From Methylobacterium oryzihabitans (GTDB lineage Bacteria; Pseudomonadota; Alphaproteobacteria; Rhizobiales; Beijerinckiaceae): a stretch of 64,000 nucleotides of DNA. Position 1 is the first letter of the stretch; each line of letters starts with the position of its first letter. Shown piece by piece: positions 35,756 to 45,124 of this stretch. The notes below the pieces were generated by a model. It saw nothing but the letters and a program-made list of their open reading frames with translations. It did no database searches and had not been told where the DNA came from. The stretch is from the NCBI RefSeq assembly GCF_004004555.2, contig NZ_SACP01000006.1:124001-188000 (forward strand), written 5' to 3'. A program made the position numbers and the translations under genes.

Positions 35756-37047
35756 GCGCGGACTCGCTCCAGGCGGCGGAAGACCGCCGCGACATGGGCC
35801 AGCAGGCGGCGGAAGACCGCCGCGACATGGGCCAGCAGGCGGCGGAAGACCGCCGCGACATGGGCCAGCAGGCGGCGGAGGACCGCCGCTACATGGGCCT
35901 CGCCCTGGCGCTCGGCCGGCGCAACCTCGGCCGGACCTGGCCCAACCCCTCGGTCGGGGCGGTGCTGGTCGGCGGACCGCCCGGCGCCCGGCGGATCCTC
36001 GCCCAGGGCGTCACCCAGCCCGGCGGGCGGCCGCACGCCGAGCGCGTCGCGCTGGCGCAGGCCGGCGAGTCGGCCCGCGGCGCGACCCTCTACGTCACCC
36101 TGGAGCCGTGCTCGCATCACGGCCGCACCTCGCCCTGCGCCGACGCGGTGATCGCGGCGGGCGTCGCCCGGGTGGTGAGCGCGATCGAGGATCCCGATGC
36201 CCGGGTCGCCGGCCGCGGCCATGCCCGCCTGCGCGCCGCCGGCATCGCCGTCACGGTCGGGGTACGGGCCGGCGAGGCGGCGCGCGACCAGCGCGGCCAT
36301 CTCACCCGGGTCCGGCTCGGCCGGCCGGCGGTGATGCTGAAGCTCGCCCGCACCCGCGACGGCTACGCCGCGGGCGGGGAGGGGAGGCTGATGATCTCCG
36401 GGCCGCTGGCCAATGCCCGGGTCCACCTGCTGCGGGCGCATTGCGACGCGATCATGGTCGGGATCGGCACCGCGCTCGCCGACGACCCGGAACTGACCGT
36501 GCGGCTGCCGGGCCTCGCCGACCGCTCGCCGGTGCGGATCGTGCTCGACTCGCACCTGCGCCTGCCGATCGACGCCAGGCTGGTGCGCTCCGCCGACACG
36601 GTGCCGACGCTCGTCGTCGCCGGACCGGGAGCGCCCCGCGCCGCCGCCGCGGCGCTGGAGGCGGCCGGCGCCGAGGTGCTGACGGTCGCCGGCGACGAGG
36701 CCGGCCGGATCGACCTTCCGGCGGCCCTCGCGGCGCTCGGCGCCCGCGGCCTCACCCGGATCTGCTCCGAGGGCGGGCCGACCCTCGCCGACGCCCTCGC
36801 GCGGCTCGACCTGATCGACGCCTGCTGCCTCGTCACCGGGGCCACGTCCCTCAGCGTCCCGGGGCTGCCGGCGGTCGGACCGGCGCTCGCCGCCCGCCTC
36901 GCCGACGGCCTCGACCGCGTCGCGGAGGTCCGGGCCGGCCCCGACCTGTTCACCCATTACGAGCGGAGTTCCCCATGTTCACCGGCCTCGTCTCCGATGT
37001 CGGGCGCGTCGTCGCCGCCGAGGGCGGCGAGCGCCTGCGCCGGCTGA
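35752..37047 (+). CDS. ribD: Bifunctional riboflavin biosynthesis deaminase/reductase RibD
   Basis: This 431-residue protein makes the second and third steps of riboflavin synthesis. The deaminase domain (about 45-190) shows [18 protein letters not shown] and [12 protein letters not shown] zinc motifs; the reductase domain (about 195-400) shows [11 protein letters not shown] and [14 protein letters not shown]. It starts with GTG 35752, overlapping nrdR. The N-terminus is stretched by three exact and one diverged copies of an 11-residue repeat. The 3' end overlaps ribE by 73 bp in another frame. RibD is usually about 360-380 residues, so this one is long at both ends. Confidence 0.93.
   Translation: MSADSLQAAEDRRDMGQQAAEDRRDMGQQAAEDRRDMGQQAAEDRRYMGLALALGRRNLGRTWPNPSVGAVLVGGPPGARRILAQGVTQPGGRPHAERVALAQAGESARGATLYVTLEPCSHHGRTSPCADAVIAAGVARVVSAIEDPDARVAGRGHARLRAAGIAVTVGVRAGEAARDQRGHLTRVRLGRPAVMLKLARTRDGYAAGGEGRLMISGPLANARVHLLRAHCDAIMVGIGTALADDPELTVRLPGLADRSPVRIVLDSHLRLPIDARLVRSADTVPTLVVAGPGAPRAAAAALEAAGAEVLTVAGDEAGRIDLPAALAALGARGLTRICSEGGPTLADALARLDLIDACCLVTGATSLSVPGLPAVGPALAARLADGLDRVAEVRAGPDLFTHYERSSPCSPASSPMSGASSPPRAASACAG
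35770..35901. repeat. 33-bp in-frame tandem repeat at the start of ribD
   Basis: Three identical 33-bp units (35770-35802, 35803-35835, 35836-35868) and a fourth diverged unit (35869-35901) encode [11 protein letters not shown] repeats. Each unit contains an in-frame ATG and a perfect 7-bp hairpin GCGGCGG-AAGA-CCGCCGC. The fourth unit reads RRYMGL and joins the conserved deaminase domain. Confidence 0.9.
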
Positions 37048-37622
37048 CCATCGACGCCGCCTACGACCCGGCGACCATCGCGCTCGGCGCCTCGATCGCC
37101 TGTTCCGGTCCCTGCCTCACCGCGGTGGCGGTGGAGCCGCGCGACGGCGGATGCCGGTTCCAGGTCGACGTCGCCGCCGAGACGCTCGCCCGCACCACCG
37201 CCGGGAGCTGGGTCGCCGGCACGCGGCTCAACCTCGAACGCTCGCTGAAGATCGGCGACGAGCTCGGCGGCCACCTCGTCACCGGCCACGTCGACGGCCT
37301 CGCCGAGATCGTCGCGCGCGAGCCGGTCACGACGTCCTCCGACGACGCCTGGGGCCCGAGCGAGCGCTTCGTCCTGCGCGCGCCGCCCGAACTGTCGCGC
37401 TTCATCGCCGAGAAGGGCTCGGTCTGCCTCGACGGCACCTCGCTCACGGTGAACGGTGTCGAGGGCGACCGGTTCACGGTGCTGCTGATCCCCCACACCC
37501 TCGCGGTCACGACCTGGGGCGAGCGCCGGGCCGGCGACCGGCTCAACCTCGAGGTTGACCTCATCGCCCGCTACGCCGCGCGGCTGACCGAGGCGCGGGC
37601 GGCGGTCGAGCGGGCGCCCTGA
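36975..37622 (+). CDS. ribE: Riboflavin synthase alpha subunit
   Basis: This 215-residue enzyme turns two molecules of dimethyl-ribityllumazine into riboflavin. The two lumazine-binding barrels are clear: the N-terminal one starts [10 protein letters not shown] and includes SIACSGPCLTA; the second includes GHVDG and GSVCLDGTSLTVNGV. GGAG lies 8 bp upstream of ATG 36975, inside ribD. The C-terminus has IARYAARL. It ends the nrdR-ribD-ribE unit. Confidence 0.95.
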   Translation: MFTGLVSDVGRVVAAEGGERLRRLTIDAAYDPATIALGASIACSGPCLTAVAVEPRDGGCRFQVDVAAETLARTTAGSWVAGTRLNLERSLKIGDELGGHLVTGHVDGLAEIVAREPVTTSSDDAWGPSERFVLRAPPELSRFIAEKGSVCLDGTSLTVNGVEGDRFTVLLIPHTLAVTTWGERRAGDRLNLEVDLIARYAARLTEARAAVERAP

Positions 37623-37775
37623 GCCCGGGCCACCTGCGGTTGCAGATCCCGCGGGTATTGTAACTCGTTCGTTTCATCGGAGTGTCGCACACCCACGCTA
37701 AGCCGCCTCGCCCCGCGAGGACACCCGCGTTCACGGATCTCCGGGCCGCCGTTCCCCGCCGCCCCGGAGCCGCCG

Positions 37776-40700
37776 ATGACCACCGTCCCGCACGTCCTGG
37801 CCAACGGCGACCTCGTCCAGACCTGGACCGACGCGACCCTCATCGCCCGCGACGACGACTGGAGCGGCGTGCCGAGCATCGTCGGCTATCGCGGCGACGA
37901 CATCACGGCGACGACGGCGGCCGACCCGCGCACGCTGACCGGCGACGGCACCGTCACGGTCGACGTCAACGCCGACCGCGCCGACCCGAACGGCTTCACC
38001 TCCGGCGGCGTGACCGAGTTCGCTCTCGCCAACCCGACGATCGCGCTCGCCGGCTCCGGCACCGCCGACGCCCCGAACCTCGTCCTGCACCTCGACGCCA
38101 CCGGGCGCCGGGACGTGACGGTGGCCTACACCCTGCGCGACCTCGAATCCGGCGGCGACAACGCGGTGCAGCCGGTGGCGCTGCAATACCGGATCGGCGC
38201 GAGCGGTGCCTGGACCGACGTGCCCGCCGGCTTCGTCGCCGACGCCACCACCGGCCCGAACGCCGCCGGCCCCGACATCCGGGTCGAGGCGGTGCTGCCC
38301 GCCGCCGCGGACGGACAGGCCGGGCTGCAGGTGCGGATCATCACCGCCAACGCCGCCGGCAGCGACGAGTGGGTCGGGGTCGACGACATCGCGGTGACGA
38401 GCCGAGCCGCCGGCGCCACGCCGGTGACCCCGACCCTGCTCGCCCCGGCGCCGTCGCTCGCCGGCGACACCGCCACCCCGGTCGGCACCGGCAGCCTCGT
38501 CCTCACCCGCCTCGGCGCGATCGCGGCCTCGGGCACCAACTCGGCCGGCGGCGGGGCCGAGGTCGTGACCTTCGATCCCGCGACCGACCGGCTGTTCACC
38601 CTCAACGCCCGCGACGGCGTGATCGACGTGACGCGGATCGGCGCCGACGGGTCGCTGACCCGCACCGGCAGCATCGCGCTCACCGCGCTGCCGGGCTACG
38701 GCGCCGCCAACACCGTGGCGGTCCGCAACGGCCTGCTGGCGGTCGGCTATCAGAACGTTGATCCGCGCCAGAACGGCGCGGTCGCCCTGTTCGACGCCAC
38801 GAGCCTCGCGCTGCTCGGCACGCCGCTGACGGTCGGCAACCTGCCCGACCAACTCAGCTTCAACGCCGCCGGCACCAGGATCCTCGTCGCCAACGAGGGC
38901 GAGCGCGCCACGGTCGGCGGCGTCGCGGTCAACCCGTCGGGCTCGGTCTCGCTGATCGACCTCTCGGCGGGCGCGGCTGCCGCCACGGTGGCGAGCTACG
39001 ACTTCTCGGCGCTGGCCGGGCAGGAGGCCGCCTTGCGGGCGGCGGGCGTGCGCCTGCCGCCGGGCTCGGGCGCGATCGCCGACATCGAGCCGGAATACAC
39101 GGCGATCTCCGGCACCACCGCCTACGTCACGCTCCAGGAAGCCAACGCCATCGCGGTGTTCGACATCTCGGGCTCGGCGCCGGTCCTGACCGCCCTCAAG
39201 CCGCTCGGCTCCATCGACCGCTCGCTGCCGGGCAACGAGCTCGACGCCTCGGACGACGGCCCGGCGACCCCGGCCTCGATCCGCATCCGCACCGAGCCGG
39301 TCTTCGGCCTGCCGATGCCCGACGCCATCGCGTCGTTCACCGCCGCCGACGGCGCGGTCTACCTCGTCACCGCCAACGAGGGCGACGCCCGCAGCGACGA
39401 CAGCGACGTGGCGCGCCTGCGCACCCTGACCCTCGACCCGACCGCCTTCCCGAACGCCGCCGCGCTCCAGGCCAATGCGGAACTCGGCCGCCTCAACGTC
39501 TCGACCATCGACGGCGATACCGACGGCGACGGCGACCTCGACCGGATCGTCACCTTCGGCGGTCGCGGCATCTCGATCTTCCGCCAGGAGGCCGACGGGA
39601 CCATCACCAAGGTCCGCGAGACCGGCGGCGAGTTCGAAAAAATCCTCGCCCGCGACTATCCGGCGATCTTCAACCAGAACCAGGGCAACGGCGCCGTCGA
39701 CGACCGCTCCGACGACAAGGGGCCGGAGCCGGAGGGCGTCACGATCGGCACGGTGGCCGGCCGCACCTACGCCTTCGTCGGGCTGGAGCGCACCGGCGGC
39801 GTGATGGTCTACGACATCACGGTGCCGTCGCAGGCCCGCTTCGTCACCTTTCAGCCGCCGGCGAGCGGGACCACCGACGCGGCGCCGGAGGTGCTGACCT
39901 TCATCTCCGCCGCCGACAGCCCGACCGGGCAGGCCCTGGTCGTCTCGGCCAACGAGGTCGGCAACACCACGACCGTCTACCAGGCCGCTCCGGCGCTCAC
40001 CGCGATCCCGCTGATCCAGGGCACCGGCGAGACCTCGGCCCTCGTCGGCCAGACCGTGACCACGACCGGAATCGTCACCGCGGTCGCCGGCAACGGCTTC
40101 TACCTCCAGGACCGGACCGGCGACGGCAACGCCGCCACCTCCGACGCGCTGTTCGTGTTCACCGGCACCCGGCCGGGCGTCACCGCCGGCGACGGCGTGA
40201 CGGTGACCGGTCAGGTGCAGGAGTTCCGCCCCTCCAACGCCGCCCGCGGCGCCTTCGGCGTCACCCAGATCGGCGGCACGCCGAGCGTCACCGTCACCAG
40301 CCGCGACAACGCCCTGCCGGCCGCGGTCCGCATCGGCGGCGCCGGCGGCCTCCTCCCGCCGACCGCCGACCTCGCCGCCGGCAGCGCGTTCTGGGAGAGC
40401 CTGGAGGGCATGCGCGCCACCGTGACGGCGCCGATCGCCACCGGGCCGACCAACGGCTTCGGCGAGATCTTCGCCGTGGCCGACGGCGGCGCCGGCGCGA
40501 CCGGCCTCACCGACCGCGGCAACCTGCTGATCGCCGGCGGCACGCCGGTGCTCGGCGCCACCAACAGCGGGGGCGGCGACTTCAACCCCGAGCGCATCCG
40601 CCTCGATCCGGGCCTCGGCGTGACGCTGCCGCAGGTGAACACCGGCACCCGCTTCGCCGACGTGACGGGCGTCATCAACTACAGCTTCGGCAATTACGAG

Positions 40701-42704
40701 GTCCTGGCGACCGCCCCGGTCACCGTCACGGCCGACAGCCCGCTCGCCAAGGCGCCCGGGACGCTCACCGGCGACGCCGATCACCTGCTGGTGGCGAGCT
40801 ACAACGCCGAGAACCTCGACCCGACCGACGGCGCCGCCCGCTTCGCCACCATCGCGTCGGAGATCCTGGGCAAGCTCAACACCCCCGACGTGATCGCGCT
40901 CCAGGAGGTGCAGGACGACGACGGCCCGGGCAACACCGCCTCGACCGTCACCTCGGCCTCCGGGACGCTGCAGCGGCTCGTCGACGCGATCGCGGCGGCC
41001 GGCGGCCCGGTCTACGGCTTCCTCGACAACGGCTTCATCGGCGACGACACCAACGGCGGCGAGCCCGGCGGCAACATCCGCACCGCGTTCCTGTACCGCA
41101 CCGACCGGGTGAGCGTGGCGCCGGGCTCGGTCCGCACCATCGCGGCCGACGGCAGCGCGATCGCGTCGGGCCCCTACACCGACCAGCAGACCAACGCGGA
41201 CAACCCGTTCTTCGGCTCGCGCCCGCCGCTCGCCGCCGATTTCGTCTTCAACGACGCGACCGTGACGGTGGTGAGCAACCACTTCACCTCGAAGGGCGGC
41301 AGCGGCGCGCTGTTCGGCTCCGAGCAGCCGCCGTTCAACGCCGGCGAGATCGCCCGGGCGGCGCAGGCCCAGGCGGTGAACAGCTTCGTCGACGGCCTGC
41401 TCGCGGCGGATGCCGGGGCGCGGGTGGTGGTGACCGGCGATCTCAACGATTACGGCTTCGAGGAGCCGCTGACCGTGCTGCGCGGCGCCGCGACCCTGAC
41501 CGGCACCACCTCCGCCGGCACCGGCGCGGTGCTGACCCCCGGCGGCACCCCGATCCTCACCGATCTCCAGGACCTGCTGCCGGCCGACCGGCGCTACGAC
41601 TACGTGTTCGAGGGCAACGCCCAGACCCTCGACCACATGCTGACCACGGCGGCGCTGACCGAGGGGGCCGGGTTCGAGCCGGTCCACATCAACGCCGACT
41701 TCGCCGACCAGACCAGCGACCACGACCCGCTGCTCGGCCGCTTCCGCATCCCGGCGGTCGGGCGCGCGGCGACGGGCACCGCGGGAGCCGACGCCCTGTC
41801 GGGCGGCAACGGCGCCGATACCCTCCAGGGCGGTGCCGGCGACGACACGCTCCGGGGCGGGGAGCGGGACGATCAGGTCTTCGGCCAGGACGGCACCGAT
41901 TCGGTGCAGGGCGGCGCCGGCAACGACTTCGGCTCGGGCGGGTGGGGCAGCGACACGGTGCTCGGCGAGGCCGGCAACGACCTGCTGTTCGGCGACGACG
42001 ACGACGATCTCGTCGACGGCAACGACGGCGACGACCTCGTCTACGGCGGCACCGGCACCGACACCGTCTACGGCAGCGCCGGGAACGATCAGGTCTACGG
42101 CCAGGACGGTAACGACTTCGTCGGCACCGGCTCGGGCAACGATTTCGGCTCGGGCGGGTGGGGCAACGACGAGGTGCACGGCGAGCAGGGCAACGACCTG
42201 CTGTTCGGCGACGACGGCAACGACGGCGTCTACGGCGAGGACGGCGACGACCAGGTTTACGGCGGCACCGGCAACGACTATCTGACCGGCGACGCCGGCA
42301 ACGACCTCGTGCGCGGCGAGGACGGCGAGGACCGGCTGTTTGGCGGCGAGGGCGGCGACGACCTCTCGGGCGGGGCCGGCGCCGACACGATCGAGGGCGG
42401 CGATGGAGCCGACCTCCTGTTCGGCAACAGCGGCGACGACGTGCTGACCGGTGGGGCGGGGGCGGACATCTTCGGGTTCGGGCGCGGCGACGGGCGCGAC
42501 GCGATCACCGATTTCGTGACAGGCGGGTCGGAGGCCGACGTGATCGCGTTCAACGGCGGGGTGTTCGCCGACTTCGCGGCCGTGCAGGCGGCGAGCCGTC
42601 AGGAGGGATCTGACGCGGTGATCGCCTACGGCACCGACGACGGGCTGACGCTGCGTGGCGTGCAGGTCGCCACCCTGACGGCGGCGAACTTTTCCTTCGG
42701 GTGA
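37776..42704 (+). CDS. Giant RTX-type exonuclease/endonuclease with choice-of-anchor-I-like and OB-fold domains
   Basis: This 1642-residue exported protein joins several parts. Residues 1-220 form a beta-sandwich-like region. About 236-740 is a choice-of-anchor-I/beta-propeller-like region (ITRLGAIAASGTNSAGGGAE-type start, EPEYTAISGTTAYVTLQEAN). About 746-990 is an OB-fold nuclease region (TTTGIVTAVAGNGFYLQD). About 1004-1325 is an endonuclease/exonuclease/phosphatase domain (VASYNAENL, IALQEVQDDDG, VVTGDLNDYG, SDHDPLLGRF). About 1333-1565 is RTX repeats (GGAGDDTL, GNDLLFGDD). The layout fits ExeM/NucH extracellular nucleases exported by type I secretion. No secretion genes lie next to it. 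Confidence 0.9.
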   Translation: MTTVPHVLANGDLVQTWTDATLIARDDDWSGVPSIVGYRGDDITATTAADPRTLTGDGTVTVDVNADRADPNGFTSGGVTEFALANPTIALAGSGTADAPNLVLHLDATGRRDVTVAYTLRDLESGGDNAVQPVALQYRIGASGAWTDVPAGFVADATTGPNAAGPDIRVEAVLPAAADGQAGLQVRIITANAAGSDEWVGVDDIAVTSRAAGATPVTPTLLAPAPSLAGDTATPVGTGSLVLTRLGAIAASGTNSAGGGAEVVTFDPATDRLFTLNARDGVIDVTRIGADGSLTRTGSIALTALPGYGAANTVAVRNGLLAVGYQNVDPRQNGAVALFDATSLALLGTPLTVGNLPDQLSFNAAGTRILVANEGERATVGGVAVNPSGSVSLIDLSAGAAAATVASYDFSALAGQEAALRAAGVRLPPGSGAIADIEPEYTAISGTTAYVTLQEANAIAVFDISGSAPVLTALKPLGSIDRSLPGNELDASDDGPATPASIRIRTEPVFGLPMPDAIASFTAADGAVYLVTANEGDARSDDSDVARLRTLTLDPTAFPNAAALQANAELGRLNVSTIDGDTDGDGDLDRIVTFGGRGISIFRQEADGTITKVRETGGEFEKILARDYPAIFNQNQGNGAVDDRSDDKGPEPEGVTIGTVAGRTYAFVGLERTGGVMVYDITVPSQARFVTFQPPASGTTDAAPEVLTFISAADSPTGQALVVSANEVGNTTTVYQAAPALTAIPLIQGTGETSALVGQTVTTTGIVTAVAGNGFYLQDRTGDGNAATSDALFVFTGTRPGVTAGDGVTVTGQVQEFRPSNAARGAFGVTQIGGTPSVTVTSRDNALPAAVRIGGAGGLLPPTADLAAGSAFWESLEGMRATVTAPIATGPTNGFGEIFAVADGGAGATGLTDRGNLLIAGGTPVLGATNSGGGDFNPERIRLDPGLGVTLPQVNTGTRFADVTGVINYSFGNYEVLATAPVTVTADSPLAKAPGTLTGDADHLLVASYNAENLDPTDGAARFATIASEILGKLNTPDVIALQEVQDDDGPGNTASTVTSASGTLQRLVDAIAAAGGPVYGFLDNGFIGDDTNGGEPGGNIRTAFLYRTDRVSVAPGSVRTIAADGSAIASGPYTDQQTNADNPFFGSRPPLAADFVFNDATVTVVSNHFTSKGGSGALFGSEQPPFNAGEIARAAQAQAVNSFVDGLLAADAGARVVVTGDLNDYGFEEPLTVLRGAATLTGTTSAGTGAVLTPGGTPILTDLQDLLPADRRYDYVFEGNAQTLDHMLTTAALTEGAGFEPVHINADFADQTSDHDPLLGRFRIPAVGRAATGTAGADALSGGNGADTLQGGAGDDTLRGGERDDQVFGQDGTDSVQGGAGNDFGSGGWGSDTVLGEAGNDLLFGDDDDDLVDGNDGDDLVYGGTGTDTVYGSAGNDQVYGQDGNDFVGTGSGNDFGSGGWGNDEVHGEQGNDLLFGDDGNDGVYGEDGDDQVYGGTGNDYLTGDAGNDLVRGEDGEDRLFGGEGGDDLSGGAGADTIEGGDGADLLFGNSGDDVLTGGAGADIFGFGRGDGRDAITDFVTGGSEADVIAFNGGVFADFAAVQAASRQEGSDAVIAYGTDDGLTLRGVQVATLTAANFSFG

Positions 42705-42733
42705 GCCGGGGGCTCGCAGCCCCTTCGACCCGC

Positions 42734-42865
42734 TGATACGGTTTTCGGACGATCTGTTCCGAAAACCGTATCACCAGACCGCGCGGCGCATGAGCGAAGC
42801 CGATTTTCGCATCGCGAATGCGATCCCGCAGGGATCGCCGAGCGATCAATCGAAAGCCGTAAGAC
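42734..42865 (+). repeat. Dispersed TGATACG two-hairpin repeat, copy C
   Basis: The first stem is identical to copy A (TGATACGGTTTTCGGA and its complement). The optional TGGAGCC insert is absent. It starts 30 bp past the stop of the RTX nuclease and ends 29 bp before the stop of ftcR, so it lies between convergent genes and could stop transcription from both sides. Confidence 0.85.
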
Positions 42866-42893
42866 AGGCCATCCCGTCCGATCGAACCGATGC

Positions 42894-43577
42894 TCACCCG
42901 ACGAAGGTGTAGCCGATGTAGCGCTTGGCCTCGATCGGGTCGTGGCCGAGGCGGTCGCGCAGCTTCTTGCGCAGCTTGCTGACATGGCCCTCGACGACGC
43001 TCTCGTCGACCTCGTTGCTGTAGACGCCGTAGACCGTGTTGAAGATCTGCGTCTTGGTCAGGCGCCGGCCGCGGTTGCGCACGAGGTATTCGAGGATGTG
43101 GCGCTCGCGCCGGGGCAGCGGCAGCGGCTCGCCGTCGATCTCGGGGTCGCGTCCGTCGCCGTGGACCTTCAGGCGCTCGTTCGCCGGCGGCGCCTCCTCG
43201 GGCTGGGCCGAGAGGGCGTTGACCCGGCGCCAGATCGCCTCCGAGCGCGCGAGGATCTCGCGGACGTGGACGGGCTTGGGCAGCACGTCGTCGATGCCGG
43301 CGGTGAACAGCGACAGGGTCTGCTCCAGGGAGCGGATGTCGCTGAGCGCGATGATCGGCGCCCGCGACTGCTTGCGGATCAGGCCGGCGCAGGTGAGGCG
43401 GTCGTCGAAATCGCCGAGAAGGAACCCCTGGATCGCGTCGATGTCGACCGGGGAGGCCGCCTGGAACCAGCTCCGGAACTCGCCGGAGACCAGTCCGAGG
43501 GAGGAGATGCCCTCGCGGTCGAAGCTCGCCGTGTATCCCGCAGTCACGCTCTGCCGGTCATCGACGAAGATGTACAT
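42894..43577 (-). CDS. ftcR: Flagellar transcriptional regulator FtcR-like response regulator
   Basis: This 227-residue OmpR-type regulator has an N-terminal receiver (about 1-110, FVDDRQSVTAGY, IIALSDIRSLEQTLSLF and DDVLPKPVHVREILAR) and a C-terminal winged-helix domain (about 140-225, ending AKRYIGYTFVG). The pattern matches FtcR, the master regulator of flagellar genes in Brucella, more than a general OmpR regulator. No histidine kinase is adjacent. I chose ATG 43577 because the conserved receiver starts there. It links this region to the flagellin genes at 1.8-5 kb. Confidence 0.85.
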   Translation of the reverse strand: MYIFVDDRQSVTAGYTASFDREGISSLGLVSGEFRSWFQAASPVDIDAIQGFLLGDFDDRLTCAGLIRKQSRAPIIALSDIRSLEQTLSLFTAGIDDVLPKPVHVREILARSEAIWRRVNALSAQPEEAPPANERLKVHGDGRDPEIDGEPLPLPRRERHILEYLVRNRGRRLTKTQIFNTVYGVYSNEVDESVVEGHVSKLRKKLRDRLGHDPIEAKRYIGYTFVG

Positions 43578-43867
43578 GAAACCAGAACCCCGAGAGGGTG
43601 CCCGAGCCCGGCCGGTTCCTGCCCCGTGCCGCGGAGGCCGGCACGCGCACGGCACCCGTCCGGCCCCGGAGCCTCGTCCGGGCCGCCACGAATGCTCACA
43701 GCGTAATCGGCTCCGGTCGGCCCGGGGCGGGACCCTGCGGACGCTACGGCAGCGATGTGGGAAGCGATGAACTCGTCACTGTCATTTCACATTGTCCACC
43801 GCTGCCGGCCCGGTCAATGGCGGCGATGCAACACACAGTGGTATCCCACCGGCCCCGCCGACGCGGC

Positions 43868-44428
43868 CTAATCCGGCAGGCCGAGGCGCAGGGGCGAGCG
43901 GTCGTAGCCGTCGAGCAGATCCTGCGGGTCGCGGTAGACCATACGGCAGCCGGCGGCGCCGAGATCGGCCTCCGGGAAGCCGCCGCACAGGACCCCGAGC
44001 GCTGCGAGGCCGGCCTTGCCGGCGGCCTCGGCGTCGTAGGGCGAATCGCCGATCACGATCGCGTCGCTGCGATCCGGATGGCCGAGCTTGTCGAGCGCCG
44101 CCTCGAAGATGTCCGGATGCGGCTTGGAGCGGTCGGCCTCGTCGGAGTTGGTCGCAACGTCGACGAGATCCGCGATGTCCGCGATCTCCATGTAGTGTCG
44201 GACCTCGTCGGCCTTGCCCGAGGAGGCGAGCGCCAGGGTGTGGCCCTCCTCGCGCAGGCGCGCGAACAGCGCCCGCACCCCGGGGAACGGCCGCACCTGC
44301 GGCAGGTACGTCGCCTTGAACAGGTCGGAGCGGTGGCGCTCGATCGCCGCGCCGTCGCGCTCCAGCCGCTCGGGCGGCACGAAGACCGGCATCAACTGGT
44401 CGCCGCCCTTGCCGATCTGGCCGCGCAC
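43868..44428 (-). pseudogene. Truncated HAD-family hydrolase (nucleophile domain lost)
   Basis: The frame encodes the cap and C-terminal half of a phosphoglycolate phosphatase-like HAD hydrolase: IGKGGDQLMP near the start, LALASSGKAD (motif II), SKPHPDIFEAALDKL (motif III Lys) and IGDSPYDAEAAGKAG (motif IV). The N-terminal D-x-D-G-T nucleophile motif, which should lie about 50 residues upstream, is absent. The frame upstream of GTG 44428 runs only about 20 codons before a stop at 44492, and no other frame encodes it. The region is instead followed by a lipoprotein gene on the other strand. The gene is probably inactive. Confidence 0.8.
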
Positions 44429-44574
44429 CGCCGCGGCGGCGGCCGGGCCCCGTCGGGCGCGGCCGCGGCTGGCCTTCCCCGGGCGTCGCCGCTACACGGA
44501 GGCCCCGGGGGCGCCCTCCGCCACGGCGCCCGTCGGCGCGGCGACGGGCCGAGACAAGCACAAGGGATCCTGCG

Positions 44575-44958
44575 ATGCCCGTCCTGAACAGAGCCTGCCT
44601 CGTCGCCGTGCTGGCGGCGGTGGCGGGCGGTTGCGTCAACCCCCTCGGCCAGACCGGCGGCGTGCTGCCGGCGAGCGACGTCGGGCCGCCCCCGTCGATG
44701 CGCGCCGACCTGCGGGCGCCGTCCCGCACGGCGACGCCGTCGCAGGTCGATCCCGACCGGGTGATGCCGACCGCGCCGTCCCGCCGCCTCGACGTGCCGG
44801 CCAATCCCCGCGCCCAGGCCGATGCGGGCCAGTCCGGCCCCCGCCGCATCCGCCGCGACGAGCTCGAAGGCGCCGAGGAGGGCCGCTCGGGCGGCGGCGG
44901 CAGCCTGAGCCCGACGATGGGCAGCGGTGGCTCGGTCGGTCTCGGCGGGCGCTTCTGA
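44575..44958 (+). CDS. Small Gly/Pro-rich lipoprotein
   Basis: This 127-residue protein has a lipoprotein signal with lipobox VAGGC at residues 16-20, so Cys20 would be lipid-modified. The mature part is rich in Pro, Arg and Ser and ends in a Gly-rich tail (GSGGSVGLGGRF). I do not recognise the family. Low-complexity proteins of this kind often anchor in the outer membrane, but no specific function can be given. Confidence 0.65.
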   Translation: MPVLNRACLVAVLAAVAGGCVNPLGQTGGVLPASDVGPPPSMRADLRAPSRTATPSQVDPDRVMPTAPSRRLDVPANPRAQADAGQSGPRRIRRDELEGAEEGRSGGGGSLSPTMGSGGSVGLGGRF

Positions 44959-45042
44959 ACCGGGCGTGCCGGGACGGCCTCCATTGCGGCGTGCCGAGCT
45001 CCGGCGCGGCAAGACGCCGCCGGACGAGGCTTGCCATCGGGC

Positions 45043-45075
45043 GGGTTCCGCTTAAGCACTTGTTCTGCGGAACCC
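45043..45075. promoter_or_regulatory. Inverted repeat upstream of the HD-GYP gene
   Basis: Arms GGGTTCCGC and GCGGAACCC (9 bp, perfect) flank a 15-bp AT-richer spacer (TTAAGCACTTGTTCT). The site lies about 50-80 bp upstream of the HD-GYP start. It could be an operator or an mRNA hairpin. Confidence 0.4.
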
Positions 45076-45124
45076 GGTAGTCGGAAGTCCACGGCGACAC
45101 AGCCGGCAGGCAGGGAGGTGTGGA

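Noticed and set aside
35770..35901. The 33-bp repeats as a CRISPR-like array
   Set aside because: Units are contiguous without spacers, in frame with ribD, and there is no cas gene in the window.
37731..42179. A 1482-codon open frame on the minus strand opposite the RTX nuclease
   Set aside because: It is low-complexity (Gly, Ala, Val, Arg, Asp, Glu rich) and lies wholly opposite a protein with recognisable domains. It is an effect of the high GC content and codon bias.
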